DNA of 64,000 nt, from assembly GCF_900046455.1 (NCBI RefSeq), contig NZ_FCOT01000012.1:480016-544015 (forward strand), read 5' to 3'. Source of the stretch: Cellulomonas timonensis. Its GTDB lineage: Bacteria; Actinomycetota; Actinomycetes; Actinomycetales; Cellulomonadaceae. Under the pieces are notes generated by a model, which worked only from the letters and a program-made list of their open reading frames with translations, did no database searches and was not told the DNA's origin. Below, piece after piece: positions 18,243-27,718 of this stretch; position 1 is the first letter of the stretch; the number at the start of each line of letters is the position of its first letter. The translations under genes were made by a program, and so were the position numbers.

Positions 18243-19655
18243 ATGCCGCTCGTCGCCGGGGTCGACTCGTCCACCCAGTCCTGCAAGGTCGTCATCCGCG
18301 ACGCCGAGACGGGCGCCCTCGTCCGCAACGGGCGCGCCTCCCACCCTGACGGCACCGAGATCGCGCCCGCCCACTGGTGGGATGCCCTGCAGACCGCCGT
18401 CGCCGACGCGGGGGGCCTCGACGACGTCGACGCGATCGCCGTCGGCGGCCAGCAGCACGGCATGGTCGCCCTCGACGCCGACGGGCAGGTCGTCCGCGAC
18501 GCGCTGCTCTGGAACGACACCCGCTCCGCCGGCGCCGCACTCGACCTGACCGAGGAGCTCGGCGGCCCCGACGCGTGGGCCAAGGCCGTGGGCGCGACCC
18601 CCGTCGCCTCGTTCACCGGCACCAAGCTGCGCTGGCTGCGCGACAACGAGCCCGAGAACGCCCAGCGCACCGCGGCCGTGGCCCTCCCCCACGACTGGCT
18701 GACCTGGAAGCTCGCGGGCGCCCCCGGCATCGACGCGCTCGTCACGGACCGCTCCGACGCCTCGGGCACCGCGTACTGGTCCCCGTTCACCGAGGACTAC
18801 CGCCGCGACCTGCTCGAGCTGGCCCTGGGCCACGACGCGGTGCTGCCGCGCGTCGCCGGGCCCAGCGAGCGGGCCGGCGCCTCGACGTTCGGCGCCCGCC
18901 GCGCCGTGCTCGGCGCCGGGGCGGGTGACAACGCAGCCGCCGCGCTGGGCCTCGGCCTGGAGCCCGGCGACGTCGCCATCTCCATCGGCACGTCGGGTGT
19001 GGTCTCGGCGATCTCCACCGTCCCGGTCGCCGACGGATCGGGCCTGGTCGCGGGCTTCGCCGACGCCACCGGCGCCTACCTGCCGCTGGTGTGCACGCTG
19101 AACGCCTCCCGCGTGCTCGACGCGGCGGCCCGGATGCTCGGCGTCGACCACGCGGGCCTCTCCGCCCTGGCCCTCGCCGCCCCGGCAGGCGCCGACGGGC
19201 TGGTCCTCGTCCCCTACCTGGAGGGCGAGCGCACCCCGAACAAGCCCGACGCCACCGGGGCGCTGCACGGCATGCGCCTGGCGAACACCACCCCGGCCCA
19301 CCTGGCCCGCGCCGCCGTGGAGGGCATGCTGTGCGCCCTCGCCGACGGCGTGGAGGCCCTGCGGGCCCAGGGCGTGCCGGTGCGGCGGGTCTTCCTCATC
19401 GGCGGCGGCGCGCAGTCCGAGGCCGTGCGGCGCATCGCCCCCAGCGTGCTGGGCCTGGACGTCGCGGTCCCCACCCCTGGGGAGTACGTCGCCGACGGGG
19501 CGGCCCGACAGGCCGCGTGGGCGCTCTCCGGCGCCGAGCACGCCCCGGCGTGGGGCGCGGCCGGCGTGGCCGACGTCTACCGGGCGGACTCCGCCCCGCA
19601 GGTGCGCGCGCAATATGCGGCGGTCCGGGAGCTCACCACGGACCGTCCCGCCTGA
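18243..19655 (+). CDS. xylB: Xylulokinase
   Basis: Phosphorylates D-xylulose to xylulose 5-phosphate, feeding the pentose phosphate pathway. The 470-residue FGGY-family kinase opens with the ATP-binding [13 protein letters not shown], has the substrate motif [13 protein letters not shown], and carries the family pattern [11 protein letters not shown] and [17 protein letters not shown]. The adenosine-binding [12 protein letters not shown] lies near the C-terminus. The ATG at 18243 follows a GAAGGA ribosome site. It is downstream of xylA, separated by a hairpin, and followed by a strong terminator. Confidence 0.96.
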   Translation: MPLVAGVDSSTQSCKVVIRDAETGALVRNGRASHPDGTEIAPAHWWDALQTAVADAGGLDDVDAIAVGGQQHGMVALDADGQVVRDALLWNDTRSAGAALDLTEELGGPDAWAKAVGATPVASFTGTKLRWLRDNEPENAQRTAAVALPHDWLTWKLAGAPGIDALVTDRSDASGTAYWSPFTEDYRRDLLELALGHDAVLPRVAGPSERAGASTFGARRAVLGAGAGDNAAAALGLGLEPGDVAISIGTSGVVSAISTVPVADGSGLVAGFADATGAYLPLVCTLNASRVLDAAARMLGVDHAGLSALALAAPAGADGLVLVPYLEGERTPNKPDATGALHGMRLANTTPAHLARAAVEGMLCALADGVEALRAQGVPVRRVFLIGGGAQSEAVRRIAPSVLGLDVAVPTPGEYVADGAARQAAWALSGAEHAPAWGAAGVADVYRADSAPQVRAQYAAVRELTTDRPA

Positions 19656-19670
19656 TCAGCACCACCCCGG

Positions 19671-19720
19671 ACGCACACGAGCCCGGCGCCCTCTGACAGG
19701 GCGCCGGGTTCGTGTGTGTG
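19671..19720. terminator. Bidirectional terminator between xylB and lsr2
   Basis: A stem of about 19 bp with one G-T pair (around 19674-19692 with 19698-19716) and a 5-nt loop lies between the convergent ends of xylB and lsr2. It is followed on the plus strand by a GTGTGTGTG tract rather than T residues. Confidence 0.75.
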
Positions 19721-19733
19721 CGGAACGGGTGCG

Positions 19734-20063
19734 TCAGTGCGCGGCCTCGTACGCGGCGCGGACATCGGCCGAGATGCGGCCGCGCTCGGAGACGGGGTGG
19801 CCGTTGGCCTTCGCCCAGTCGCGAATGGCGCCGGCGTCCGCGCCGCCACCCGCACGGCGGGCGCGGGTCGAGCGGCTGGCGGAGCGGCCGCCCACCTTGC
19901 GCGCGTGGCCGACCCAGGTGGCCATGGCGTCCCGCAGCTCAGCGGCGTGCGCGGACGTGAGGTCGATCTCGTAGGACACGCCATCGAGGGAGAAAGTGAC
20001 GGTCTCGTCCGCGTTGCCGCCGTCAATGTCGTCGACGAGCAGGACCTGAACCTTCTGAGCCAT
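19734..20063 (-). CDS. lsr2: Lsr2 nucleoid-associated xenogeneic silencer
   Basis: Histone-like DNA-bridging protein of actinobacteria that coats AT-rich DNA, 109 residues. The N-terminal dimerisation domain (about 1-60) starts MAQKVQVLLVDDIDGG, and the C-terminal DNA-binding domain ends with the AT-hook-like core GRISADV (RGR tripeptide). A basic Ser/Arg-rich linker lies between. The ATG at 20061-20063 is chosen because it gives the standard Lsr2 N-terminus; the frame is open for 21 more codons upstream. It is monocistronic. Confidence 0.95.
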   Translation of the reverse strand: MAQKVQVLLVDDIDGGNADETVTFSLDGVSYEIDLTSAHAAELRDAMATWVGHARKVGGRSASRSTRARRAGGGADAGAIRDWAKANGHPVSERGRISADVRAAYEAAH

Positions 20064-20198
20064 TGTGTTGTCTCCTGTTGGACGACTTAGTGAAGAATGC
20101 GTGATCAGAGCATCGCACCAATTCAAAGTCGCGTCAAAGGATGACGGTCATATCCCATGAACCGTTGACGGGGGAACTCTGTGGACGAGTTGTGAACG

Positions 20199-20387
20199 TC
20201 AGGTATCCGATTCCCGGGTGACAGCAATGGCCGGCTGCGCCGCAGTGGCGTCCTGGGCGTCGAGGCGCGCGAGCGCGGCACGCTCGTTTCGATCGGCATT
20301 GACCAACGCGCGGATCGTGAGCCAGAAGAGGACCCCGACACCGATCGAGGGCACGATGGCGGCGAGGGCGGCTGTCACGGAGTTCAC
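20199..20387 (-). CDS. Small membrane protein of unknown function (62 residues)
   Basis: The product has one N-terminal hydrophobic segment (about residues 6-28) followed by a charged helix rich in Ala, Arg and Asp, so it should be a single-pass membrane protein with a cytoplasmic tail. I do not recognise a named family, but short proteins of this design are often found beside lsr2 and lysS in Micrococcales. It has its own ATG, and its composition matches the neighbours. No function is assigned. Confidence 0.6.
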   Translation of the reverse strand: MNSVTAALAAIVPSIGVGVLFWLTIRALVNADRNERAALARLDAQDATAAQPAIAVTRESDT

Positions 20388-20474
20388 GCGGCCAGTCTAC
20401 GACCCGTCAGCGTGGGGGCCGCGAAGGCCTCGGGGCGCCGTGCGACACGACGACCCGAGGCCCGAGAAACGCGT

Positions 20475-21992
20475 TCAGCCCTGCGGGTTGTGGGGCTTCA
20501 CCAGCGGAAAGAGGATCGTCTCGCGAATGCCCATGCCGGTCATCGCCATGAGCAACCGGTCGATACCCATGCCCATGCCGCCCGTCGGCGGCAACGCATA
20601 CTCGACTGCTGTGAGGAAGTCCTCATCGAGCAGCATGGCCTCGTCGTCACCAGCCGAGGCCAGCAATGCCTGCGCCTCGAAGCGCTTGCGCTGGATCACC
20701 GGGTCCACGAGCTCTGAATAGGCAGTGGCCAACTCGAACCCGCGCACGTACAGGTCCCACTTCTCCACCACGCCCGGAAGCGTCCGGTGGTCGCGGGTCA
20801 GCGGCGACGTCTCCACCGGGAAGTCCCGCACGAAGGTGGGCGCCACCAGGTGGTCGCCCACCAGGTGCTCCCAGACGGCCTCGACGAGCTTGCCGTGGCT
20901 GACCTGCTTCAGGTCGACGACCACGCCGAGCCGTTCCGCGATGGCCGACAGGTGGGCCACCGACGTCTGCGCGGTGATCTCCTCCCCGAGCGCCTCCGAG
21001 AGCGAGCCGTACATCGTCAGCTGGGTCCACCGGCCGCCCAGCTCGTACTCCGTGCCGTCGGCCAGCGTGACGGTCGTGGTGCCGAGCACGTCGAGCGCGG
21101 CGGTCTGCACCAGGTCCTCGGTGAGCGCGGCCATGGTGTCGTAGTCGCCGTAGGCCTCGTACGCCTCGAGCATCGCGAACTCCGGCGAGTGCGTGGAGTC
21201 GGCGCCCTCGTTGCGGAAGTTCCGGTTGATCTCGAAGACCTTCTCGATCCCGCCGACCACCGCGCGCTTGAGGAACAGCTCCGGCGCGATGCGCATGTAC
21301 AGGTCGATGTCGAAAGCGTTCATGTGCGTGACGAACGGGCGGGCCGTGGCGCCGCCCGCCTGCGTCTGCAGCATCGGCGTCTCGACCTCGAGGTAGCCGC
21401 GGCGGTGGAAGTTCTCCCGCAGCGAGCGCACGACGCCGGCGCGCAGGCGGGCCGCGTCACGGGCCGCCGGGCGCGCGATGAGGTCGACGTAGCGCTGCCG
21501 CACCCTGGCCTCCTCGGAGAGCGCCTTGTGCAGCACCGGCAGCGGGCGCAGGGCCTTCGCGGCGAGCTGCCACGAGTCGGCGAAGACGGAGAGCTCGCCG
21601 CGGCGCGAGCTGATCACCTTGCCGTGCGCGAAGAGGTGGTCGCCCAGGTCCACGTCGGCCTTGAACGCGGCCAGACGGTCCTCGCCCACCTCCGCGAGGC
21701 TCAGCATCACCTGGAGCTGGTTGCCCTCGCCGTCCTGCAGGGTGGCGAAGCACAGCTTGCCGGTGTTGCGCAGGAAGACCACCCGGCCCGCGACGCCGAC
21801 CTCGTCCTCGGTCTCCTGGCCGGCCTCGAGGTGCGAGTAGGCCTTGCGGACCTCCGCGATGGTGTGGGTGCGCGGCACCGAGACGGGATACGCCTCGACG
21901 CCAGCGGCCAACATCCGCTCGCGCTTCTCGCGGCGGACCCGCATCTGCTCGGGAAGGTCCTCGTCGGGCTGGGGAAGGGGCGTCTCGCTCAC
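20475..21992 (-). CDS. lysS: Lysyl-tRNA synthetase (class II)
   Basis: Charges tRNA-Lys with lysine, 505 residues. The N-terminal OB-fold anticodon-binding domain spans about residues 50-150, followed by the class II catalytic core: motif 2 in [24 protein letters not shown] and motif 3 in [16 protein letters not shown]. The family opening [18 protein letters not shown] is present. It follows nadC on the same strand with a 30-bp gap. Length and motifs are complete. Confidence 0.96.
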   Translation of the reverse strand: MSETPLPQPDEDLPEQMRVRREKRERMLAAGVEAYPVSVPRTHTIAEVRKAYSHLEAGQETEDEVGVAGRVVFLRNTGKLCFATLQDGEGNQLQVMLSLAEVGEDRLAAFKADVDLGDHLFAHGKVISSRRGELSVFADSWQLAAKALRPLPVLHKALSEEARVRQRYVDLIARPAARDAARLRAGVVRSLRENFHRRGYLEVETPMLQTQAGGATARPFVTHMNAFDIDLYMRIAPELFLKRAVVGGIEKVFEINRNFRNEGADSTHSPEFAMLEAYEAYGDYDTMAALTEDLVQTAALDVLGTTTVTLADGTEYELGGRWTQLTMYGSLSEALGEEITAQTSVAHLSAIAERLGVVVDLKQVSHGKLVEAVWEHLVGDHLVAPTFVRDFPVETSPLTRDHRTLPGVVEKWDLYVRGFELATAYSELVDPVIQRKRFEAQALLASAGDDEAMLLDEDFLTAVEYALPPTGGMGMGIDRLLMAMTGMGIRETILFPLVKPHNPQG

Positions 21993-22022
21993 GAGCCGAT
22001 CCTACTGGCGGACCCTGGGCCC

Positions 22023-22946
22023 TCAGCCGCGCTCGTCCAGGTCCAGGGCGAGGTCCAGGATCGGCGAGGAGTGGGTGAGGGCTCCGACCGACAGATAGTC
22101 CACGCCGGTGGCCGCGACCTCGGCCGCACGGTCGAGCGTGAGGTTGCCGGTCGCCTCCAGCTCCACCCGGCCCACGGCGCCCTCGCGCGCCCGCACGGCC
22201 GCCACCACCTCGCGCAGCACCGGGGCGGGCATGTTGTCGAGCAGCAGGAAGCGCGCGCCCGCCTCGACGGCCTCGAGCGCCTGGTCCAGCGTGTCCGCCT
22301 CGACCTGGATCGCGACCTCGGGGAAGCGGGCCCGCACCGCGCGCACAGCCGCCGCCACCGAGCCCGTCGCCACGACGTGGTTGTCCTTGACCATCGCGAC
22401 GTCGTGCAAGCCCATGCGCTTGTTCGTGCCGCCACCGCAGCGCACCGCGTACTTCTCCAGCTCGCGCAGGCCCGGGGTGGTCTTGCGGGTGTCCAGCACC
22501 TGGGCGCCGGAGCCTTCGAGCGCATCGGCCCAGCGGCGTGTGTGGGTCGCGACGCCGGATGCGCGCGAGGCCAGGTTCAGCAGCGTCCGCTCCGCGACGA
22601 GCAGCGCCTGCACCGGGCCGGTGAGCACCGCGAGCACGTCGCCCCGCTCGACGCGAGTCCCGTCCGCGACCCGCTGCTCGCAGGTCGCCGCGGCGAGCCC
22701 GAGCCGGGCCACGACCTGGTCCAGCACCTCCTGGACGACGACGAGGCCGGCGACCACGCCGGGCTCGCGGGCCACCAGGCGGCCTGCGCCGAGCTCATCC
22801 GGCGGCACCGTCGCCTGGCTCGTCACATCCCGCCCGGGCGCCGCCCCGAGATCCTCGTCCAGGGCCACGGCCACCGTGCGGCGGGTCCAGGCGGGGTCGA
22901 GCGGACGCGAGGCGGGGACGACGGTGTGCGGGGCAGTCGAGGTCAC
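22023..22946 (-). CDS. nadC: Nicotinate-nucleotide pyrophosphorylase (carboxylating)
   Basis: Makes nicotinate mononucleotide from quinolinate and PRPP in de novo NAD synthesis, 307 residues. Family features are the RTLLNLASRASGVATHTRRW segment, DTRKTTPGLRELEKYAVRCGGG with the active-site Lys and Arg, the KDNHV motif, and the C-terminal phosphate site LEATGNLTLDRAAEVAATGVD. In many actinobacteria nadA-nadB-nadC are adjacent; here a rhodanese gene on the opposite strand lies between nadC and nadB, and nadA is not in the window. Confidence 0.95.
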   Translation of the reverse strand: MTSTAPHTVVPASRPLDPAWTRRTVAVALDEDLGAAPGRDVTSQATVPPDELGAGRLVAREPGVVAGLVVVQEVLDQVVARLGLAAATCEQRVADGTRVERGDVLAVLTGPVQALLVAERTLLNLASRASGVATHTRRWADALEGSGAQVLDTRKTTPGLRELEKYAVRCGGGTNKRMGLHDVAMVKDNHVVATGSVAAAVRAVRARFPEVAIQVEADTLDQALEAVEAGARFLLLDNMPAPVLREVVAAVRAREGAVGRVELEATGNLTLDRAAEVAATGVDYLSVGALTHSSPILDLALDLDERG

Positions 22947-23051
22947 AGAGCCACGCTAGCGCTGCCCGGCGCCATGCTCGCAGCCGTCCCGGCCGATGGC
23001 ATGCTGGGAGGCAGGGGCTACCGAGCCGCGCCGTCGTCGAAGGAGCTCACC

Positions 23052-23360
23052 GTGCACGAGATCGACATCACCCACCTGCACGCCCTGCTGCGGCAGGACC
23101 CGGCCACCCCCGTGGTGGACGTCCGCGAGGACGTCGAGTACGCCGACGGGCACGTGCCCGGCGCGATCTCGGTGCCGCTGTCCGAGCTGGTCGCGCGGCA
23201 CGCCGAGATCGGCGCCCTGACCGGGCCCGTGTACCTCGTGTGCGAGGTGGGTGGGCGCTCCGGCCAGGCCGCCGCCTGGCTCGAGGGCCAGGGCTACGAC
23301 GTGCGGAACGTCGCCGGGGGCACCCGCGCCTGGCGGGAGGCCGGCCTGCCCGTCGAGTAG
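23052..23360 (+). CDS. Rhodanese-like sulfurtransferase domain protein
   Basis: Single-domain rhodanese of 102 residues. It shows VVDVREDVEYADGHVPGAISVPL and the catalytic loop with cysteine, CEVGGRSGQAAAW, in the C-x-x-G-x-RS style. It may carry sulfane sulfur or act on thiosulfate. The GTG at 23052 has a strong AAGGAG ribosome site seven bases upstream; the longer frame upstream is antisense to nadC and lysS. It is transcribed against both flanking NAD genes. A link to quinolinate synthase (an Fe-S enzyme not seen here) is speculation. Confidence 0.88.
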   Translation: MHEIDITHLHALLRQDPATPVVDVREDVEYADGHVPGAISVPLSELVARHAEIGALTGPVYLVCEVGGRSGQAAAWLEGQGYDVRNVAGGTRAWREAGLPVE

Positions 23361-23380
23361 GCGGGCCTTCGCCGCGCGGC

Positions 23381-25180
23381 TCAGGCCGGGCGCGCCTCCG
23401 CCACCACTCCGGGCAACGGCGCCGGGGTGACCACGAGCGCGCCCTGCGCGTCGAGCCTCGCCTCGAGCCGCAGCCGCCACCTGTCCTCGGGGAGCGGGTG
23501 GTCAGTGCGGAAGTGCCCGCCCCGGCTCTCCGTGCGCGCGAGCGCGGTGGCCGTGAGCACTGCCGCGACCTGGTGCACGTTCGTGGTCTCCCACTCGGCT
23601 GCCTGCGGGTCGGCGACGACTCCCCCCGCTGATCCCATGTGCGCGTCCGTGGGGACCCGGGCGAGGATCTCCGATGCCGCCAGCAGGCCCTGCGCCGAGC
23701 GGAGCACCCCCGGCCCGTCGGAGGCCGCGCGCTGGATGCGCGAGCGCGTCGCGGCCGCCACCAGGGCCGCAGCACCCGCGCGCTCCACCGGCTCGGCCCG
23801 CACGAGGTCGCCTGCGCCCCCCCGGGCGGCGATGTCCCGGGCGGCGCGGTGCGCGAAGACCAGCCCCTCCAGCAGCGAGTTCGAGGCGAGGCGGTTGGCG
23901 CCGTGCACGCCCGTGCAGGCCGCCTCCCCCGCCGCGTACAGGCCGGACACGGACGTGCGCCCGTTCAGGTCGGTGACGACGCCGCCCGAGTGGTAATGCT
24001 GGGCCGGGGCCACCGGCACCAAGTCAGTGGTCAGGTCGATGCCGTGCTCGAGCAGCCGCTCATAGATCGTCGGGAACCGGCGGCGCAGGAACGCCGCGCC
24101 CAGGTGGCGGGCATCGAGCAGCACATGGTCGGAGGACGTGGCCGCCGCCTGCCGCACGATCGCATGCGCGACGACGTCCCGGGGGGCGAGCTCGGCCATC
24201 GGGTGCACCGCGGGCATGAACCGCGCGCCGTCGGTGTCGAGCAGCAGCGCGCCCTCGCCGCGCACCGCCTCGGAGATGAGCGTGAGCTGCCCCTTGGCGT
24301 GGGCGCCCAGCCACAGCACCGTCGGGTGGAACTGCACGAACTCGACGTCGCCGAGCACGGCGCCGGCCCGCAGGGCCGCGGCTATCCCGTCACCCGTCGC
24401 CTGCGCGGGGTTGGTCGAGGAGCGGAACACCTGGCCGATGCCGCCCGTCGCGAGCACCACCGCCGGGGCCAGCGCCGCGCCGACGCCGTCGCGGGAGCCC
24501 TCGCCGATCACGTGCAGCGTCACGCCGCAGGCCGCGCCCGGGCGGCCGTCCAAGCCCGGCGGCCCGGTGAGCACGTCGAGCACCAGAGCGTGCTCGATGA
24601 CCTCGATGCCCGGGTCGTCGCGCACCGCCTCGATGCGGGCCACCAGCGCGCGCGAGACCTCGGCGCCCGTCGCGTCGCCGCCCGCGTGGACGATCCGGTC
24701 CGCGTGGTGGCCGCCCTCGCGGGTGAGCGCGATCGCGCCATCCGGCGCGAGGTCGAACAGGGCGCCACGCCGCACGAGCTCGCGCACCCGGGCTGGGCCC
24801 TCGGTGACCAGCACCTCGACGGCAGCGGGGTCGCACAGGCCGCCTCCCGCGACCAGCGTGTCCGCCAGGTGCGCGGAGGTGGAGTCGGTGGGGTCGAGCA
24901 CCGCGGCGATGCCGCCCTGCGCCCACACCGTCGAGCCCGAGACGAGCTGGCCCTTGGTCACCAGCAGCACATGCGGCACGCGGGTGCGCAGCTCCAGGGC
25001 CGCGGTGAGGCCGGCGATGCCGGAGCCGACGACGATCGCATCGGCCCGCACGGTCCAGCCGGGCGCGGGCGCGGCGAGCCGCGTGGCCAGCCGGACGGCG
25101 GGGTCGGCCTGCGCGGGAGCGCTGGACGGCGCCGTCGCGGCGAGGGTCGTCGGGGGGACGGGTGCGGGCGCCCCGGTCAC
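23381..25180 (-). CDS. nadB: L-aspartate oxidase
   Basis: FAD enzyme that oxidises L-aspartate to iminoaspartate, the first step of NAD synthesis, 599 residues. The dinucleotide-binding motif [16 protein letters not shown] lies near residues 51-66 after an unusually long Ala/Pro-rich N-terminus of about 45 residues. Further flavoprotein motifs are [36 protein letters not shown] and [26 protein letters not shown] (split here only by length). The C-terminal helical domain of the succinate dehydrogenase family follows. The GTG start overlaps the panD stop by four bases, so translation is coupled to panD. Confidence 0.94.
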   Translation of the reverse strand: MTGAPAPVPPTTLAATAPSSAPAQADPAVRLATRLAAPAPGWTVRADAIVVGSGIAGLTAALELRTRVPHVLLVTKGQLVSGSTVWAQGGIAAVLDPTDSTSAHLADTLVAGGGLCDPAAVEVLVTEGPARVRELVRRGALFDLAPDGAIALTREGGHHADRIVHAGGDATGAEVSRALVARIEAVRDDPGIEVIEHALVLDVLTGPPGLDGRPGAACGVTLHVIGEGSRDGVGAALAPAVVLATGGIGQVFRSSTNPAQATGDGIAAALRAGAVLGDVEFVQFHPTVLWLGAHAKGQLTLISEAVRGEGALLLDTDGARFMPAVHPMAELAPRDVVAHAIVRQAAATSSDHVLLDARHLGAAFLRRRFPTIYERLLEHGIDLTTDLVPVAPAQHYHSGGVVTDLNGRTSVSGLYAAGEAACTGVHGANRLASNSLLEGLVFAHRAARDIAARGGAGDLVRAEPVERAGAAALVAAATRSRIQRAASDGPGVLRSAQGLLAASEILARVPTDAHMGSAGGVVADPQAAEWETTNVHQVAAVLTATALARTESRGGHFRTDHPLPEDRWRLRLEARLDAQGALVVTPAPLPGVVAEARPA

Positions 25181-25647
25181 CAGCTCGAGCCCTGGACCAG
25201 CCCACGCCCCTCGGTGAACGGCACCCCGCTGGGCTCGAGGCCCGACTCCTCGGTCCAGGAGGCGGGCACCTGCCCGGGGTCGTCACCTGTGTCGATGATG
25301 CGGTTCTCGCCGTCGACCAGCACCACATGCGGCTCATACGTGCGAGCCTCGGCATCCGACATGATCCCGTACGCGATGAGGATGACGATGTCGCCCGGGT
25401 GCACCAGGTGCGCTGCCGCGCCGTTGATGCACACCTGGCCCGAGCCGCTCTCCCCCGCGATGGCGTACGTGGTCAGCCGGGAGCCGTTGGTGACGTCGAC
25501 GACGTCCACCTGCTGGCCGGGCAGCAGGTTCGCGGCCGCCAGCAGATCGGCGTCGACGGTGATCGACCCGACGTAGTGCAGGTCGGCCTGTGTCACCGTC
25601 GCGCGGTGGATCTTGCCGATCATCATCGGTCGCTGCAGCGTGGTCAT
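25177..25647 (-). CDS. panD: Aspartate 1-decarboxylase
   Basis: Pyruvoyl enzyme making beta-alanine for pantothenate, 156 residues. The self-processing site is in [14 protein letters not shown], where cleavage before Ser gives the pyruvoyl group, at about residues 24-25. The rest matches PanD ([39 protein letters not shown]). It overlaps panC by four bases (ATGA) upstream and nadB downstream, so panC-panD-nadB are translationally chained. Both panD and nadB consume aspartate. Confidence 0.95.
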   Translation of the reverse strand: MTTLQRPMMIGKIHRATVTQADLHYVGSITVDADLLAAANLLPGQQVDVVDVTNGSRLTTYAIAGESGSGQVCINGAAAHLVHPGDIVILIAYGIMSDAEARTYEPHVVLVDGENRIIDTGDDPGQVPASWTEESGLEPSGVPFTEGRGLVQGSSW

Positions 25648-26600
25648 GCTTCTCCCTGGTGTGCGTCGGCCTGACGCGTGCCTGCCACGCCCGCGCCGTG
25701 CAGGCCCAGGTCGGACCCGCCCAGCTCGAGCGTCGTGTTGTCGATGAGCCGGACGCCGCCCACCCGCGCGGCGAGCGCGAGCACCGCCATCCCGCGGTGG
25801 TCCGCCGCGACGTCCGCGAAGGTGCGGGGATCGACCAGCGCGACGTAGTCCACGTCGATCTGCGCCGCGTCCAGTGCCGTGCGCACGCGGGCCCGCAGGT
25901 CGTCCGGCGAGGCCCCCGCTCGCGCGGCCTCGGCGGCGTCGCGCAGCGACCGGGACAGCGCGAGCGCGCGGGCGCGCTGCTCAGGCGTGAGGTAGGCGTT
26001 GCGCGAGGAGAGCGCCAAGCCCTCGACGTCGCGCTGCGTGGGCACCCCGCGCACCTGCACCGGCACGTCGAGGTCCCGCACCATCTGGCGCACCGCCGCG
26101 AGCTGCTGCGCGTCCTTCTCACCGAACAGGGCCACGTCGGGGCGGGTGAGGTGCAGCAGCTTGAGCACGACGGTCAGCACGCCGTCGAGGTGCCCGGGCC
26201 GGGACGCGCCCTCGAGCACCTCGCCGATCCGGCCCGCCGTCACGCGCACCACAGGGTCGCCCTCGGGGTACATCACCTCGGGCGTGGGCGCGAACACCAC
26301 GTCCCCGGCGCCGAGCAGGCCCTCGCCGGTCAGCGTCGCCAAGTCGCCGTCCAGGTCGCGCGGGTACCTGTCGAGGTCCTCGCCAGGGCCGAACTGCAGC
26401 GGGTTCACGAAGATCGACACGACCACCTGGGCGGCCAGCCGCTTGGCCTCGCGGACCAGCTCGACATGCCCGGCGTGCAGCGCGCCCATCGTCATCACGA
26501 CGGCCCGCGCGCCCCCGGCGCCAGTCGGGGCCAGCGCGTCGGCCAGCTCCTGTCGGGTGCGGGCCAGCGTGGGCCCGCCCGCGCTGTCGAGCGGGTTCAT
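25644..26600 (-). CDS. panC: Pantothenate synthetase
   Basis: Joins pantoate and beta-alanine using ATP, 318 residues. The HIGH-type nucleotide motif is in [37 protein letters not shown] and the KMSKS-like region [13 protein letters not shown] are present. The C-terminal tail of about 30 residues beyond the usual end is unremarkable. Its ATG overlaps the stop of the upstream Rossmann/DUF2520 gene by four bases. Confidence 0.95.
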   Translation of the reverse strand: MNPLDSAGGPTLARTRQELADALAPTGAGGARAVVMTMGALHAGHVELVREAKRLAAQVVVSIFVNPLQFGPGEDLDRYPRDLDGDLATLTGEGLLGAGDVVFAPTPEVMYPEGDPVVRVTAGRIGEVLEGASRPGHLDGVLTVVLKLLHLTRPDVALFGEKDAQQLAAVRQMVRDLDVPVQVRGVPTQRDVEGLALSSRNAYLTPEQRARALALSRSLRDAAEAARAGASPDDLRARVRTALDAAQIDVDYVALVDPRTFADVAADHRGMAVLALAARVGGVRLIDNTTLELGGSDLGLHGAGVAGTRQADAHQGEA

Positions 26601-27718
26601 GCGTCGTCCTCCTGCGGGTCGTGCGGGTCGTCGGGGTCGTGGGAGTCGTGGGAGTCCCGCTCGGGACCGGGTCCCGCGCGCTCCCCCTGGTGCAACGCCC
26701 CCGGCGGCGCGGTCATGCCCGGATCGGCCAGCGCGTCCAGCACGTCGCGCGCGGCGTCCTCGCGGAGCTGGCCCGCCGCCAGCGCGCGCTGCGCCGCCGA
26801 ACGGGCGAGGACACGATAACTGGCGGAGATGTCCACGGCGCCGGTGCGGGCGCCGAGCTCGGCGAGCACCTCGGCGTGGTCCCGGACGGTGCCCGCGTCA
26901 CCGCGGCGCACCGGCCCGGTGAGCGCCGTCAGGGCGCCCGCCCCCCGCAGCGCGAGCGCGTCGCCCGGCTCGTCACGCTCACCAGCCACGTCGTCCCAGC
27001 CGGAGCCCGTCGCGGTGGCCGACTCGCCGCGCAGGGCCCCATCGAGGGCGGCGTTCAGCAGCGGCGCCAACACCCGGCCCGGATCGTCGACCCCCGCGGC
27101 GGCGAGTGCCTGCCCCGCCTGCGCGACGAGCACCACCAGGTGGTTCGCGCCGTGCGCGAGGGCCGCGTGGTACAGCGCGCGATCCTGCTCGGCGATGACC
27201 ACCGGCTCGCCGCCGATCTCCACGACCAGCGCCTGCGCGATCGGCAGCACGGGCCCGGGCGCCGTCACCGCGAACGTCGTGCCCTCCAGCCGGGACAGGT
27301 CCAGCGACGTGCCGGTGAACGTCATCGCGGGGTGCATGGCGAGCGGGATGACCCCCGCCGCGCGCGCAGGCGCCAGCACGTCGATGCCATGCCGGCCCGA
27401 GGTGTGCGCCACGATCTGCCCGGGCTGCCACGCGCCCAGGTCCGCCAAGCCGCTCACCAGCCCGGCCAACGCGTCATCCGGCACCGCGATCAGCACCAGC
27501 TCGGCGCGGCGCACCACCTCGGGCACGTCGACCACCGGGACGCCCGGCAGCAGCATCTCCGCGCGCTCCCGCGACTCGGCGGAGATCGCGCTCACCGCGA
27601 CCACCGGGTGCCCGGCCGCGCGCAACGCACTGCCCAGCACGGCGCCCACGTGGCCCGCGCCGATCACCCCGACGCCCAGGCGCCCAGGGCGGCGCGACGG
27701 GTCGCCGCCCGCGCTCAT
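26597..27718 (-). CDS. Rossmann-fold and DUF2520 domain protein, candidate pantothenate-pathway reductase
   Basis: 373-residue NAD(P)-binding protein. The N-terminal Rossmann fold has GVIGAGHVGAVLGSALRAAGH (about residues 13-32), then IAVPDDALAGLV and IVAHTSGRHGIDVL. The C-terminal helical DUF2520 domain resembles the 6-phosphogluconate dehydrogenase-like fold of ketopantoate and proline reductases. It overlaps the upstream PH-domain gene and the downstream panC by four bases each. No panE or ilvC is in the window, so a ketopantoate reductase role is an attractive inference but unproven. The last 20 or so residues are rich in Asp and His (repeated DSHD/DPHD), an odd tail that overlaps the panC start. 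Confidence 0.85.
   Translation of the reverse strand: MSAGGDPSRRPGRLGVGVIGAGHVGAVLGSALRAAGHPVVAVSAISAESRERAEMLLPGVPVVDVPEVVRRAELVLIAVPDDALAGLVSGLADLGAWQPGQIVAHTSGRHGIDVLAPARAAGVIPLAMHPAMTFTGTSLDLSRLEGTTFAVTAPGPVLPIAQALVVEIGGEPVVIAEQDRALYHAALAHGANHLVVLVAQAGQALAAAGVDDPGRVLAPLLNAALDGALRGESATATGSGWDDVAGERDEPGDALALRGAGALTALTGPVRRGDAGTVRDHAEVLAELGARTGAVDISASYRVLARSAAQRALAAGQLREDAARDVLDALADPGMTAPPGALHQGERAGPGPERDSHDSHDPDDPHDPQEDDA

Noticed and set aside
20787..23360. Very long plus-strand open frame over lysS and nadC
   Set aside because: Only its last 103 codons (rhodanese) have family character and a ribosome site; the rest is antisense to lysS and nadC, a common effect of high GC.
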